DNA of 64,000 nt, from positions 6,997,501-7,061,500 of the forward strand of contig JAMPIT010000258.1 of the NCBI GenBank assembly GCA_026261815.1, written 5' to 3'. Positions 1 to 12,309 of this stretch are shown in pieces. Numbering within the stretch: position 1 is the stretch's first letter; each line of letters starts with the position of its first letter. The translations under genes were made by a program, and so were the position numbers. This DNA is from Monarcha castaneiventris obscurior (Eukaryota > Chordata > Aves > Passeriformes > Monarchidae). Below the pieces are notes generated by a model. That model was not told the origin of the DNA. It did no database searches and saw nothing but the letters and a program-made list of their open reading frames with translations.

Positions 1-3000
1 GGTATGGAATAGTTATTTCATCCAATGGGCTATATATAAAAATATAATTACACATCAGTTTACAAAACCAGAGAAATTATCAGGACAGCCCAGTTACCTC
101 CAGGTACACAGTCAGGGATTGTACAACCTTGATTTTCTCACCCTGTTGCTCACAGGAAAAACACCAGAGCTTGGTGTTTGTACATGGCTCGTGGGCAGAT
201 CAGAGGCACTTCCCCCTGGCTGGCAGCACAGTGCTTCTGGGGCAGGGACTGTGGGGTGTGGGAATACCATTCTCTGAAAAAAGGCTGTGCAGGGGCTGAA
301 ACTGCAAAGGCATCCTGGTATCTGTCTGCAAACCCAGCTCAGATGTTTCTCAGTGGGGTGGGCAGGCCATTAGGAGCAAATCCCATCTTTAAACAGTTTC
401 TCGGCCACGTGGTCGGTTTTGCTTTTTCCTTCTTTCCTTTAATACCTTAGGTCTAGCTCTTCTACTTTCAAAAGGCTTCCTCCTCCACAGAACTTCATCA
501 TTGGGAAGGCAGAAATCAGGATTATGGGAGGAAAACCTTCTGGCTTATTTTCCAGATCAGCAACTGAACCTAAGAGGAAAACATGATGACTGCTACAAAT
601 CAGAACACGAATCTTGGGGGAGTTTAGCTGAGATTTTACAGACTTGTACAGAGAGGAGCAAATTGTGATGATATGAGAGTTTTTAATCTGGATAGAGTTC
701 ATACAACAGTCAAAGGAACATCTGAGTCCAAACATTCAGTGTGGGAAGTTTTGGATTAAATAATGAACTTCATCATAATTTCAACAACTGAATACCATTC
801 TTAGTGAGTTATGATTCAAAAAAGCTTGAAAAGAAGCAGCTGTCAATCATATCTTTATTTCAGCTAGTTTTGCAGCTAGGGGAAAACTAGCACAGTACCT
901 TTTAAATCAATTATTGCTTTCATTTGATGATTGGCCCCCATTGGCTGTTCAGTGCTTTTACCTCTGCAATATGTAGCTGTCACATTTTACTTATATTAAA
1001 CCAATATTTTTATATTTTAAGTTTGAAAATATTAAATGTTTATTGTCTGTTTCTGCCTTGAAGTCATCATGCTTCATTGCTAACATAATTTCTATGGAAA
1101 AAAATGAGTAAAACATAATGGTTTCAGATGAAGACAAAAAGAGAGGAACAAATGAAATTCCTAAAATCAAAGGACTTGCAAAAAATTTATCCAAGAAAAC
1201 AGAGAAATCTGGGGTTTATACAGAGAAGCATTTTAACTAAAATCCTTCTCAAAGTTTTCCATTAAGTGTGAGTCTTAAATTTCATGTGCTAACTGCCTGG
1301 ATGCATGTGGCAAAAAGTAATTGGGTAATAACTTATGAGCATCTGCAATGCATTTGAGAAAACAAGTCAGTCCTTGTTGGTCTGAGGGGCACTGTGAACA
1401 AAGTGAAAGTTCTACATTTTGTCTAGAAAGACGGGAAGTTGAACTTCACTTTCAACTATTGTATTATTACCACAATGGAACTATCATTCAGCCAGCCAGA
1501 CACATTAACCAAGCAAGCCATAAATTCCACAAGATCTTGCAATTGTACTTTTCAGCTTTTTACTTCTTTTAGCATTCCTAAAAGTTATTGCTCTTTCCCT
1601 GGCATCTTCCCACATATATAAAGGTTCTGTCAGCTTTGACCTTCACCATGGACTTTTACCAGGTGCTTTCTATCACTTTCTGAAGTTGATCTGCATAGAC
1701 ACTGTGAAGCCATCATCAATCAAATCGTGTCACCCTGCACTGTTCCCAGGGTGTCATCCTGGCACTGAAGGTTTCAAAAAATACATATTTGACTTCTACT
1801 GACCTGAGTTTTAAATCCATACTTAGACAACGCCCCGGTATAAATTAGCCATTGTGATAGTTGGCATCTCTGTGACAGGAAGGACTTTGTCACCCCTAGT
1901 CACTCCCCCTTCTCTGCTTTCTAGAAGTGACCAAATGGACCCTACAGCCTAGTGGGGAAATAGCCTGTGCTTAGTGCTTCATCATGTTCCCACATCTGCT
2001 GCCTTGTCACTTCTGTGAGCTCTGTCACATGGCTGGGGAAGGATGGTTGTTGTGGGCCTAGAGTAAATGTGAAAATATTAATTCCCTTTACTGTGTTACA
2101 TGACTATGACTTCTAAGCAGTTTCCTAAAAGGGCAACATAAGAGATATTAATACTAAAGCAGGCACATATACTGCCCTTATTGCCAGTCCTGGTGTGCAT
2201 AGGTCAGGGGTCAGTCCATCAAAAAAATCTTGTCTGAAAAGTCATGAGACTGAAGCACAAATAATTCTATGAAGAAAAAGGCTTGCTCCTAGGGGAAAGT
2301 GGGAGTATGGAGAGCCCCTGAAGGAAGACACAGCTTCCAGAAACACAGGCCCATCCACACGATGCCATCACCCACCAGATCCCAAACACACGAGTTATTC
2401 TTTGGGTCTCTTCTCAAAATCCCATTAGCTCCCCTTTTTTACTTCCTTACACTTTGCAAAGTGAGGATCATGGGTAACTTAAATTCAACTGAAGGACTTA
2501 GTACCTGCCTCAGTGCCCTGGGAGTGTGCCCCTTTCATTGTAACCTTGCAATGAGAAGCTGTGCTGAATTTGGGTTCTGAATACCTCTGTTTCCACCCCC
2601 AAAACTACTGTCGTGCTGTTGTCCTTCCTTCTGCACAGCTCTGAGGCAGCTGTGTAGTGTTAGAGCCATTCTCAGGTGTGAGAGACCTGGCTTCAGCTCC
2701 CATTTTTATCTGAAATATCAGGGTCTCATTCCTGAATGAGGTCTCCAATCTAGAGGTTGTTTTGGAAGGGATAGGAGAATAATCTCACCTATCAGAGCTT
2801 CTGACACTGTGAGAGAAAATGTGGGACAGTAACTTTGTTGCTCTGTGTTGTCACAGAGCAGCAGAATATCCCAGTTTCCAGTAATTTTGTTCTACTTTAA
2901 TGTCATTTCACTGTGAAAAGTAAACTAGTCTTAGGGAGCATATAGTGGGATACAGACTCCCAACATCGGTGCGTGTTTTCTGAGGATTGGGGCTGAGAAA

Positions 3001-3194
3001 CTTTAGTTCTCTTTCCTTTCCTCCCTCTTCTTGCAGCCAAATCAACAGAGAGAGCTGAAAGCCTCTTCTCTCCATTTTGCTACCCTTTAGCATAAGTGGC
3101 TAAAGTGCTTTGAGGCCTTTGCAGCTGAAGTGAACCTCTTGTGCAGCTGCGTTCTGCTACCCAGACACTCATCTGAGCCCTTCTGGAGCAGAGT
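1..3194. other. Unique non-coding DNA, nothing recognised
   Basis: AT-rich single-copy-looking sequence. The open frames here are all under 100 codons, start and stop at random with respect to splice-like signals, and have no recognisable domains. No LINE, LTR, tRNA or tandem repeat was recognised by eye. A slightly GC-richer part near 2,290-2,700 carries a 93-codon frame rich in Cys, Ser and Pro that I do not believe is coding. Reading: intergenic or intronic. Confidence 0.6.
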
Positions 3195-3800
3195 GTGAGT
3201 TTGGAACACAAGCATAAGCAATAATGCATTAGCAATTGCTTAATAACTTATTAGAGCCTGGCTTCTGTTGAGACACCAGGGAAAAGCTAGAGCCAATTAG
3301 TTGTAAGAGGGTGGTGGAACAAAGTTAAACTTTAAATCATTGCTGGAAAGGTGAGCTGATAAACTTTAGACTAAACTAGTGTATCAGCACTACAATGGAG
3401 CTATCAGCTTCGTATAAAACATTAGTATGACAAATTAGTGCTTTGATCGTGGTAGATATAACCACATTCATTTGTTTAATTAAACAATCTAGGCTTCTCT
3501 TGGTGTGGGTCATTTTAAAAAAATGTTAAAAATAAAATTAAACACATAATTAAGCTGACAAGAGATAAAGACCCTTGTGCAGCAAGTTGAAGGCAGTTAA
3601 TTTATAAGGAGCCTGGTCCCTGAAGGCTGTGTAGTTTATTAAAGTTACTGAGGCAGAGATGTGATAAAATATTTTATGTAGTGCTTTAAAGGCTAAATTG
3701 CTCTGACACTTTTAAAGTCCATGGGATGTAGTCAATTAGGATGTCTTGTTATCATGTTTTTTCCTCATAAAGTAATCTAAACACAATCCATGGTTATACT
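3195..3800. promoter_or_regulatory. Putative conserved non-coding element (enhancer-like)
   Basis: About 600 bp of repeat-free sequence unusually dense in homeodomain-type TAAT/ATTA cores (for example CCAATTAG, GTTTAATTAAAC, CATAATTAAG) and TCF/LEF-like CTTTGAT, with a CAATAATGCATTAGCAATTG stretch at its left end that is nearly dyad-symmetric. There is no open frame across it. This texture is typical of vertebrate developmental enhancers, but conservation was not measured, so the call is an inference. It could also be ordinary AT-rich intron. Confidence 0.35.
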
Positions 3801-6507
3801 AATAATTTCTTAAAGTTCCCAGATTAACCTTTTTTCAAATACTTCACCGTGGTGCTTGTAATGGCCCTCACTGGTCACTCTGATCACAATGAAACTCATC
3901 TGAAGCATCGTGTCTCTCCCTAAATGCCAAGGTAGAGATCGACAGGGAGTTAGGTTGGAAACTTGGTCAAAATTAAAAAAAAAAGCCACCTGGTCCTACA
4001 AGTTTCCAGGTACAAAGTGTGTACAGGTGCTGTACGAGGGGAAAATATTCATCTTGCCTTAGGTATCTGAAGCTGGAGGAGTTCTGGTTAGATATTTTTC
4101 AACACCTTCATCTGGATTTGAAAATAAAGCACACTAAAATGCCTATGACAAAATCTGCATCAGATAATTAAATAAACACTCCAATCTCTTGAAAGGAATC
4201 TGTTGGAAAAAGTAGTACTGAAATTGTTGTTTTCCATGTTTGGGAGTATGCAAATGTATCAGCTTTATCTCTGCTATTTTTGAGGGCTGAAGGGGTTATT
4301 TCTCCTGTATTTTCTAGTGGGATATTTCCAATTTCTTTTGCTATTTCCTTTTAGTAGTTTTAAGTCAAGTCTATCCTTGATCTTTATCAAGGTCACAAGG
4401 GCAGCTGCTAAATTTCTGTTGGACTTCAAAGAGTTTTTTATGTAACCCTCAGGCTTCTAAAACAAACAGGAAGAGGGGGAAAATCTGAAGGATAACAAGC
4501 CATATTCAGGAGAAAGCTAAGGAAAGGCACAACAGGATGAAGAAAAAGGGACTTAACCCAAAACTTATAAAATCTCCTTGTTTTAAATGGACAAAGATTT
4601 TGAAAAGGATGTTTTACTTTGTAAAAGAGACTGAGTGAGGTCAATCCCTGGCTTTCATACTCTTGGTAATCCTTCCTCCTCAAAATATTTCTTCTTCATC
4701 TGACAAAGTTTCTCTGAGCTCTGTATTTGTCATGCAGTGTAGTGTGATGGAGTTGGAATGGGGTCCCCACTTAAAATTTACTGGAGCATGGGACATGCTT
4801 ACTTTTAACTATGTTCACAAATGGCTAAAAAGCCAGCCACAAGTATACTTTTAATCGCCTTCATAGAAAATATCTGATCAAATAGATATATTTTTCTCTG
4901 GATTTTGCACTGTGTTTCAGAAACACAATTGAAATTGAAGTTGTAAATTTCTGGGGGTTTAACCCGTTGTCTGTAGCATTGAGGTTTGCAGCTGTCAAAA
5001 CCATGTTGAAGAACTGCAGCCAAATGCTCCCTTATGAAATATCCTTACCCCTTAGAGAGGGGGAGTTACAGGGGAAGGCTGTTCAGAGATGGGTGACTGT
5101 TTGTTCTGCAAGCAATCTATAACTTTACGTCTTTTTTTTTTTTTCTGAATCTTTTCATCCTTCGTATTTTAAAATTAATGCCAAGTCAACTGTGCCTAAA
5201 ATTTCACTGCTACATAGAGATTCAAGATTTGCTTCTTACACATGTTTTAGGGCATGCCTATCCAACACTGAAAAGAGAATGGGATACACAAATTCTGTGC
5301 TAATCTTTTAAGGGAAAGAAGATGACATGTGAATGCATTGACAATATTAATGTAGATCTCCTGCCAGGCCTTATAGCCTGTCTCATTCCAGATTTTGGAG
5401 ATCTGCATTGCAGATCTGAGGGCCAGCCTCAGATCACAGGAAAATAGTGAGCAATAAGTGATTCCCAAATGAATTTTTGCTGTGTCTGCACATTATTCAG
5501 CTTTCTAAACTTCTATTACTTTTGACTGTAGGTCAGTTTTGATTTATCATTTCAACTATAGTTACTATGTGAATACAAAAAGAATAAGAAATGTTCCTCT
5601 TTGTTATTTCAGTGTGATCAAGAAAAGCCTCTTTTAACTGAAACTTTTTCACAAGTTAATTATATTCAAATATTCTGTGAGGTTGTATCTACTAACCCAT
5701 AAACACAATATTTGAGAAAAAAGATTAATATACCATGGTTTAAAATTTTGTATGCAGGACAAACAAATTATTATAAACAAATTTCCTTTTGTTTAGCACA
5801 GAGATTTTGGAAGCATTGGAAGTTCATGCTTGAATGCTTTTGTGTTTTTTTCATAAAAATTACTTTTGCAGATGAAACTAAATATTCAGTGTAGGAAAGT
5901 AAAGGGAGAAATTTGGTTCACTGTGGGATAATGAAAACTGAAAAACAATTATGTTGCTGCAATCAAGATCTCAGCTACAAATAACTAATTTCAGTTCTCT
6001 TCCCCTGCTCCAAAATATACTGCTTATTGTTCTTAAAATATTTATATGTCTTTGAATTATTTACTGAGCAAAGGACGCTTGCACTCTTTTAACATAGAAG
6101 GAGATGAAAGATTATTTCTTGTCAACATAAGCGAAGACAATAATAAATCCATAATGTAAATAATATGCCTGAGAAAAAGAGCTGTGTATTATTAGTGTGT
6201 GTGTGACTAGATTGCAACTGGGCTTTACTTATGGAAATACTTTTTCTAGCAGTGTGGAAACACTTGGTTTGAGTGAAAAAAATAATCAGAAAAAACTCTT
6301 CTGCAGTTGACTTCTTTTAGAAAGATACTTGAGTAGTCACCTTGTACTAGTTTTAGATTTGATTGCTCAGAAGATTTGAGGATATGGAAACCAGCAAACA
6401 ATGAATTAATTTCAATTTGTTTCCAATTTCTGTAGAGGTGGATTTGCAATATTAATGTGAGCAGTGTGAATTCTGACCTTTTCTGTTGTTGTGTTTAGGA
6501 ATGAGTT
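3801..6507. other. Unique non-coding DNA, nothing recognised
   Basis: AT-rich sequence with only short chance open frames (81 codons or fewer) on both strands. There are small poly-T and poly-A runs, for example T-rich near 5,131-5,145. No transposon or RNA gene was recognised. Confidence 0.55.
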
Positions 6508-6705
6508 GTTAGGGAGAAATTCTTTACTGTGAGAGTGGAGAGACATTGACACAGATTTCCCAGAGAACCTGTGGCTGCCCCATCCCTGGAAGTGCTCCAG
6601 GCCAGGTTGGATGGGGCTCTGAGCACCCTGGGATAGTGGGTGGTGTCAGGGGTTGGGAATAGATGGTCTTTAAGTCATCTTCCACCCAGACCATTCCAGG
6701 AATAG
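6508..6705 (+). mobile_element. CR1 LINE, 3'-end fragment
   Basis: The segment begins with GGAGAAATTCTTTACTGTGA and passes through GCCCCATCCCTGGAAGTG, AGGCCAGGTTGGATGGGG and a diverged TTCCACCC/ACCATTCCA end. These blocks come in the order found in the last 200 bp of avian CR1 retrotransposons. The copy is 5'-truncated, as almost all CR1 copies are. It contains none of the reverse transcriptase frame, and its 3' microsatellite-like tail has decayed. The 3' end lies to the right, so the element is on the plus strand. Subfamily was not resolved. Confidence 0.9.
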
Positions 6706-7364
6706 TGTCTTAGCTTTCTCATTCCTCTCTGTCCATGGGCCCCTGTCCTTTCCTTCTTAATTTCTTCACTAAATTACTTCATGAATTTTCTCTGATAATG
6801 TCTGCTTTATTTAAAGTGTACTTAAAATACCCCCGACCAACAATGAAAAGCATCCCAACGGGAAAAAAAATTAGATGGAAACAGGATATTTTTAGGTTTT
6901 TCACTTGTGCTGAAAATATTTTTGCCTTTTCCACGTTTTTTCTTCCCTTGTTTCCTTTGTGAAAATCTGACCCAGTTAATTGAATACTTTGCATCTTCAG
7001 GGTCATGTATAAAAAAATTAGCTGTGTTTTTAATGCAAAGCACAAATGTAATTCTGTACATCTTTCCAAAAAATGAACAATATCCAACATAGAACTTGAC
7101 ACTGTGGAACAGAGCAGGAGTCTTGCCAGCCAGCAATCTCTGGGAGCTGACAGTTTAAAATAATTCAAAGGTGCCCAAGAAATACATTTCTCACATGGCA
7201 GTTTCTTTCTAGCCCCAGCAATTATGTCCAACTATTAAAATTTTGAAATATGGGGCAAAAGGAAAAGAAAGGATAAATGGTAAAAGAAGGAGGGGATAAT
7301 GGTCACAAATGTTCTCCTCGTATTTCCTCCAGAAAGGCCCATGAATGGAGCCTCAGAACATTTC
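6706..7364. other. Unique non-coding DNA with overlapping chance ORFs
   Basis: Overlapping open frames on both strands (up to 150 codons on the minus strand at 6,779-7,231) occur in a T/A-biased stretch. Their translations are rich in Phe, Lys and Ile, show no domain, and overlap each other, which is expected of chance frames in skewed sequence. No repeat family was recognised. Confidence 0.5.
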
Positions 7365-7721
7365 CTGCTGCCATCGAAACCAATTAGATTTTTTGCATTA
7401 ACTTCAGTAAGAGCAAATGCAGGCCCCTGGAGATAAAGATTTCTGTCAATATAGCAAAACCTGTTTCGTTTCAGGTCATAATGTAGACAGAGATATGATT
7501 TTGTCTTCTAATCTGGTGTAGGATTTATATAATTGAAGGAGAAAGGCACTTTAATCTGTGGGTTAAAATGATTATATTTTGTCTTTTAAAAAAAAAATCA
7601 CGTGGGAATTATTCTAAATCTATTGAGATTCTTTCCTGTACTAAAAGAACAATCATCTGATCTTTGCAATTACTGATTTGTGTAGTCAAAGAGTCGCTGA
7701 AGCGTATTCTGCTGTTCCTAT
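7365..7721. promoter_or_regulatory. Putative conserved non-coding element
   Basis: Repeat-free stretch with CCAATTAG, several ATTA cores, CACGTG (E-box) and isolated CpGs such as GAGTCGCTGAAGCG in otherwise CpG-poor DNA. No open frame. Enhancer-like texture only; conservation is not shown. Confidence 0.28.
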
Positions 7722-9219
7722 TTTAGGAAGAACAGATACTTTAATGATGCTGCCAAAAAATTTTTGCTTTTTTTGGGGATCTAAAATTTGAAATGCTATA
7801 GACCTCTACTGCAATGCTTCATCATTCAAGTTGCCCTTTTAAATCAGTGGGAGTAAAGATCATCTCCAAGAACTGGAGTACAAGGAATAGATCTGTGAGA
7901 AAAGGTCTCTGTAGGAATTGGAAAGTTCAGTAGTTGGGGTTTTCTGCTTGTGGTTCTCCCCCATGGAAGCAGATACTTTTGAACATTGTAAATACTAACA
8001 GAAAATAGACACTGCTCTGAAAACTGATGTTTTGAATTTCCAATACAGCTGAAGCTTTTTAATCAATAAATGCTACTTGGTTTTAAATGAAAATACGTTC
8101 TAGAAATATTTACATTTGTGTTTTTTTTGTTTAATTTTTCTACCCTCCCTCCCATGGGAATCTAAACCATGTTTGAATTGTTGATTTATTTATTTTTAAT
8201 GGTAAGCCATCAAACAGCTTATTATTCAAGTGGAAAAGTTTTCACATGGCAATAGAAGAATTCATTAGGGAATTGGAAGGTGTATATAGATAGTAATTTT
8301 TTTCCTCTGAAGGAACAGTTATCAGGATGAACATATAAATAAGTTATTTCCCTGCTGAAATAAATCTGAAGTCTTAATTCTGTCAATTGAAAATTTAATA
8401 GATTTGATTTTAGATATCCTTCTAATATGTGATTTATTAAATAATGTGCATCTTTAACATCTGTGAAATTGAACAAAAAAAGTCATCTGAAGATGGCAGA
8501 AATCTAAAGAAACATATCCTTCACTTTCAATGAACAAATTGTGCATGGTTGAGGTTTTGGAAAAAGTAATTGTGCAAAAGTTCTTCTCAAAGTGGGTGCA
8601 AAATCAGAAAATATAAAAATAAAGTCCAACCCACAATTTAATTGTGCAAATATTGGTTTTGTAAAACTCCTGCATTGTTTTTCTTATCAAAGACAATCCA
8701 GATTTTTTTCTGAGGAGAAATAGATAATGTGCAACAAAGCCTTGGAAATTCCTTGTAACTGTGGGCAGAAAGCAACACACTTTCCATTGGTTGTGCTTGC
8801 CCACTTATAAATAACACCAGGGCAACTGATCAGCCTGTTAAAACAATTCCTTAAAATATAAACAAAGCTGGAAATGTTTGGCAGCTTTTTTATTCAGCTG
8901 CCTGAGTTTCCAAGACCCAAAGATGCTGCCACAAGAACTTTATCTGGGAACTGGCTCCAGAGAGACTGGAAGCTGGAAAGTCTAGGGAATATCGCAGTCC
9001 TGCTGACCTGGGAGCAGCCAGCACTAGGAGCAAGGAGCTTAAAACCAGACTGATCTCTGAGTTGGGAGGCACAGGCAAGAGTCCTCCAGAATTACCCTGA
9101 GTTTTGTTAATGATTAGAAATGGAACTCTTTCTGCAGAATGTTCTGATTTCAATATTCAGTTAAAAACATGACATTTTCTGAGCAGCTTTATGTAGATGT
9201 ATTTGGAAGTCTGAGAACT
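7722..9219. other. Unique non-coding DNA, nothing recognised
   Basis: AT-rich sequence with short T and A runs near 8,120-8,200. A somewhat GC-richer piece at about 8,890-9,110 carries an 87-codon minus-strand frame with no recognisable domain. No repeat or RNA gene is seen. Confidence 0.5.
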
Positions 9220-9238
9220 GGGGATGTAGCTCAGTGGA
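9220..9238 (+). repeat. tRNA-Ala-like 5' fragment (A box only)
   Basis: The sequence GGGGATGTAGCTCAGTGG matches the acceptor start, D-stem and A box of a vertebrate tRNA-Ala. The following bases do not continue into an anticodon arm, B box (GGTTCGANNC) or 3' acceptor strand, so this is not a tRNA gene. It may be a relic of a tRNA-derived SINE head or a short pseudogene, or a chance match. It lies about 230 bp upstream of the ancient CR1 copy. Confidence 0.35.
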
Positions 9239-9469
9239 CCCTCTATGAAGGAATTATTTTAATGAAGTAAGCTATAATAAATCCATGCTGTGACCTCCTT
9301 GGACAGATGGGGCAAATACCTTAACAAATGCAGGAGCAATTTCTATCATTCAAAGTTGATGGGACAAACAGCCCATTTTAAAAATGTGTCTAGAGGATGC
9401 TGATGTACACACAGATAATCTGCCTTGTTTTGCTTGACAAATGAAAAACAGATAGTGTGAGTGTCTGCA

Positions 9470-10388
9470 GAATGAAATAGCAAATAAATTCAATGTAGGT
9501 AAATGTCAGGTGATGCACATGAGGAAAAAAAGTGCCTGACTGCCTAGGCCTATGATGATGTCTTGTGATCTTATCCTGTGTTTTCTGGGCTAAGATATTC
9601 CAATATCTAAGCTAAGTCCCTGAGGGTGTCAGTTCAGTGCTCAGTAATGGGTAGAAAACAAATCGAATGTTAGAAATCATTAGGAAAAAAAAATGAAATG
9701 GAGAATATCATTATTATGTTGTGTGAAAATCCATGATCTGTCTCCAACTAGACACTGTGAAGGTTTTGCCACCCCTACAGACCTCCCTCCTCCCTGGTCT
9801 CCAGAAGGCTGCAATGGAACTGAAGAGGGCTCCATGAAAGATCTAAAAGATAAGCAAAGCATGGAGGAGCTTCTGCATTAGGAGTGATTAAACAAATGAG
9901 GATCTTTCAGTCTGGAAAAGAGAGGGTTGATGGAGCCCCTGATAGCAGTCTATAAAATCATAAAGTGCAGATAAGGCTCAGTGGTTCACATTCTCTTCAC
10001 AGTACCTTGTCCCAGAGCCAGGGGAAATCAAATGAAGGTTGCAGGAGCCAGATTTAAAAGAAATAAAAAGACGTGGATCTCATGTAGTGGGGAGTTGATC
10101 TTGCCAAAAGATTGATGGGTGCTAAAATTCTCTTTTGGTCTAAGGGGAGAATGGTCAAGTTCATGGAGGAGAAATTCACTGAGGTTTAGCTCAACACATG
10201 GACATCATGCCTGGTTCAGAAAGTCCCTAAGTTGAGAATAAGTGGAGCCTGGGTGAATATTAGGGGAAATATGATTTATACTTGTCCTGTTTTTATACTT
10301 TTCCCTACTTATCCACTCATGGGCATTGTTGGAGACAGTAGACTATGCTAGAGGGATTTTTGGTCTCAGTATGGCTGTTTTTATGTTC
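9470..10388 (+). mobile_element. Ancient CR1 LINE copy, 3' part
   Basis: Diverged CR1 retrotransposon on the plus strand. Recognisable blocks in order: AAATGTCAGGTGATGCACAT (9,500s), AGAAATCATTAGGAAAAAAA, AGTCTGGAAAAGAGAGGGTT, CAGTCTATAAAATCATAAAG, TGGAGGAGAAATTCACTGAG, and the terminal GTCTCAGTATGGCTGTTTTT followed by ATGTTC. The last block is the 3' terminus typical of old sauropsid CR1 families rather than the TTCTATG terminus of younger avian CR1s in this window. It covers the end of ORF2 and the 3' UTR. The reading frame is broken by many stops and indels; the 60-codon frames here are remnants or shadows. The 5' boundary is approximate and may lie further left. Confidence 0.8.
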
Positions 10389-10689
10389 TTAACTGCTTTT
10401 AAAATTTACCTGAATTTGAGGAATTGTGTACTCTGTGTGCTAAAAACAAACCAAAACTGCTCAGACTTGGAATCTGAAGTTTGAGTCTAAAATGCAATAT
10501 CTGACCTTGATGTGAACTTTTAAAATCTGGATGGGAACAGAAATTCCCCAGTGGTAAATATATCATTATAATTAAATAAAAACTATGCCTGAAGGTGCAA
10601 AACACAGGAATATAACCCCAAATAATTCAATACTGATTTCTCTTTGCCAGTTCCTGCTTGTTTCTAATGCTTTTTCAAGAACTCTATGC

Positions 10690-11060
10690 AGAATGAAGTA
10701 AAGGCACAAGCATTTAGTTCAAAATTACCATGTGAAGAAGTAAGAAAAATGCACTGTAGATTAATGAGCGTAAATGCAGCAATTTATGCCAATAATCTGT
10801 CAAGTCTCCATCAATAGGTATATGCAAGCAAACAAATTTCACCATATCTGATCGTGCCAGGTGCCTACAGGAGAATTTGATTGAAATTTTTGAATGGGGC
10901 GCTGCTCCCTTTAACTTTACTGCTTCCTGCTCTGGCATGTTTATTTTCATTTTTCTATTAAAAAGCTTTAGGAAAAATGCATTCGGAAATGCTTACAAAA
11001 GTAAATCCAGAACTTGACGTTATTCTTATGATTTGACACAGGCAAAAAGTGGAGTGTAGG
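10690..11060. promoter_or_regulatory. Putative conserved non-coding element
   Basis: Repeat-free block with GATTAATGAGCGTAAATG, TTTATGCC, CCATCAATAG and retained CpGs (GATCGTGCC, GGGGCGCTGC, CATTCGG, TTGACGTT). No coding frame. The mix of homeodomain-like cores and surviving CpGs suggests constraint, but this is inference from texture. Confidence 0.3.
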
Positions 11061-12309
11061 GGAGCGGAAATGTTGGTAATAATCTTTGTGGCATGTTTTG
11101 TGAACTGGTTATGCTTCTTTTGTAATTGCATTATATGAAGTTCAGAAATTATTCTTATAGCTATCTGAGGAACTGAAAATTACTCACAGCGAAGACTATG
11201 TGAATGTTAAGCAATATATGTCACCGTGACCAGGGAAGAGAAAATTCCAAATAAATCTGAGGGGCACAAATGCTTTCCCAAAGCTGCTTTATTACTGAAA
11301 CAAAGGATGTGGAAGGCACAGCATTTATCTTTCAGTGTCATCATGTGCAGTGCATTAGTGATACACTGGATGTAACCAGGGTGTGAGGGCAGAGCTTGTT
11401 GTGCAGTCATGAAACTCCTGCTGAGCTCTTCCAGGAGTTTTCCCATCTGGAGATTCCTGGTGTGATTCTCAGCAGTAGTTGCAAGCGATGTGTAAGGAGC
11501 TGGTCATGGCCCTTCTCTGTCTGCCCCTCTCTTCTGGCCACTAAATGCTCTTAAGCACAGTTTTAAAAATGAGTGCAGGGAGAGAGTTGTTTTGCTCTGA
11601 AAGTGAGTGCAGCATAATCTGCAGGAATGATTTGGGCTACAAAGAGGAGAAACAGAAAATATGTGTGATCATGAATGGAGCTGGCTGTGAAACAACCTTC
11701 CCTAACAGCATAACTTCCCTTCCTTAAGGCACCAGGCTCCAATACATGGAACAACCACTGGCACTTAGCAGAACATCAGGGGCAGGTACCACACAGGCTG
11801 TCTGATCCTGCCTAGCCACTCAGGTAAGACCAGGTTCTCTGATAAGACAGACCCATGTGGGAGCCTTCGTACTAAATCTGGGAGTATTTTGTGCAGGAAA
11901 AGGTGGCACAGTCTACTGTTCACGTTTCATGTTTTTGTAGAAACTGCTATGCCAGGAAATAAAACTATAAATATTTCCAGCACCTTTAATCCATAGCCTG
12001 CTACTTATTTCTCTATTATCCTATGATGCTGGATGATCATAAGGTAAAGAATCACTATATAATCCTATTATATCCACACTCTCTTTCAACATTCACTGCT
12101 TTAGACAATTGTGTAATTACTTTTCATTCATTTCCACCACTTATTATGGAAACCTTTTCTTTCTACATCCTTGAAGCATTGCATCCCACAGGTATGATGG
12201 GATATCTTGTGCTAAGAATAATTTTCCCCTGTAAAGCTTTTGAAGCATTATAGAATCTCATTTTTTCTAATCAGCACTCTAGTTTCTTGTGGGCTAAAAT
12301 TAGGCTTCC
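11061..12309. other. Unique non-coding DNA, nothing firm
   Basis: Mixed-composition sequence. A donor-like CACTCAG/GTAAGACC occurs at about 11,822, but I found no convincing acceptor and frame pair upstream. Open frames are 79 codons or shorter and featureless. Confidence 0.5.

Noticed and set aside
6779..7231. 150-codon minus-strand frame
   Set aside because: Overlaps other open frames on both strands in A/T-skewed DNA; Phe/Lys-rich with no domain.
9220..9238. Functional tRNA-Ala gene
   Set aside because: Only the A-box side matches; no anticodon arm, B box or 3' acceptor strand follows.
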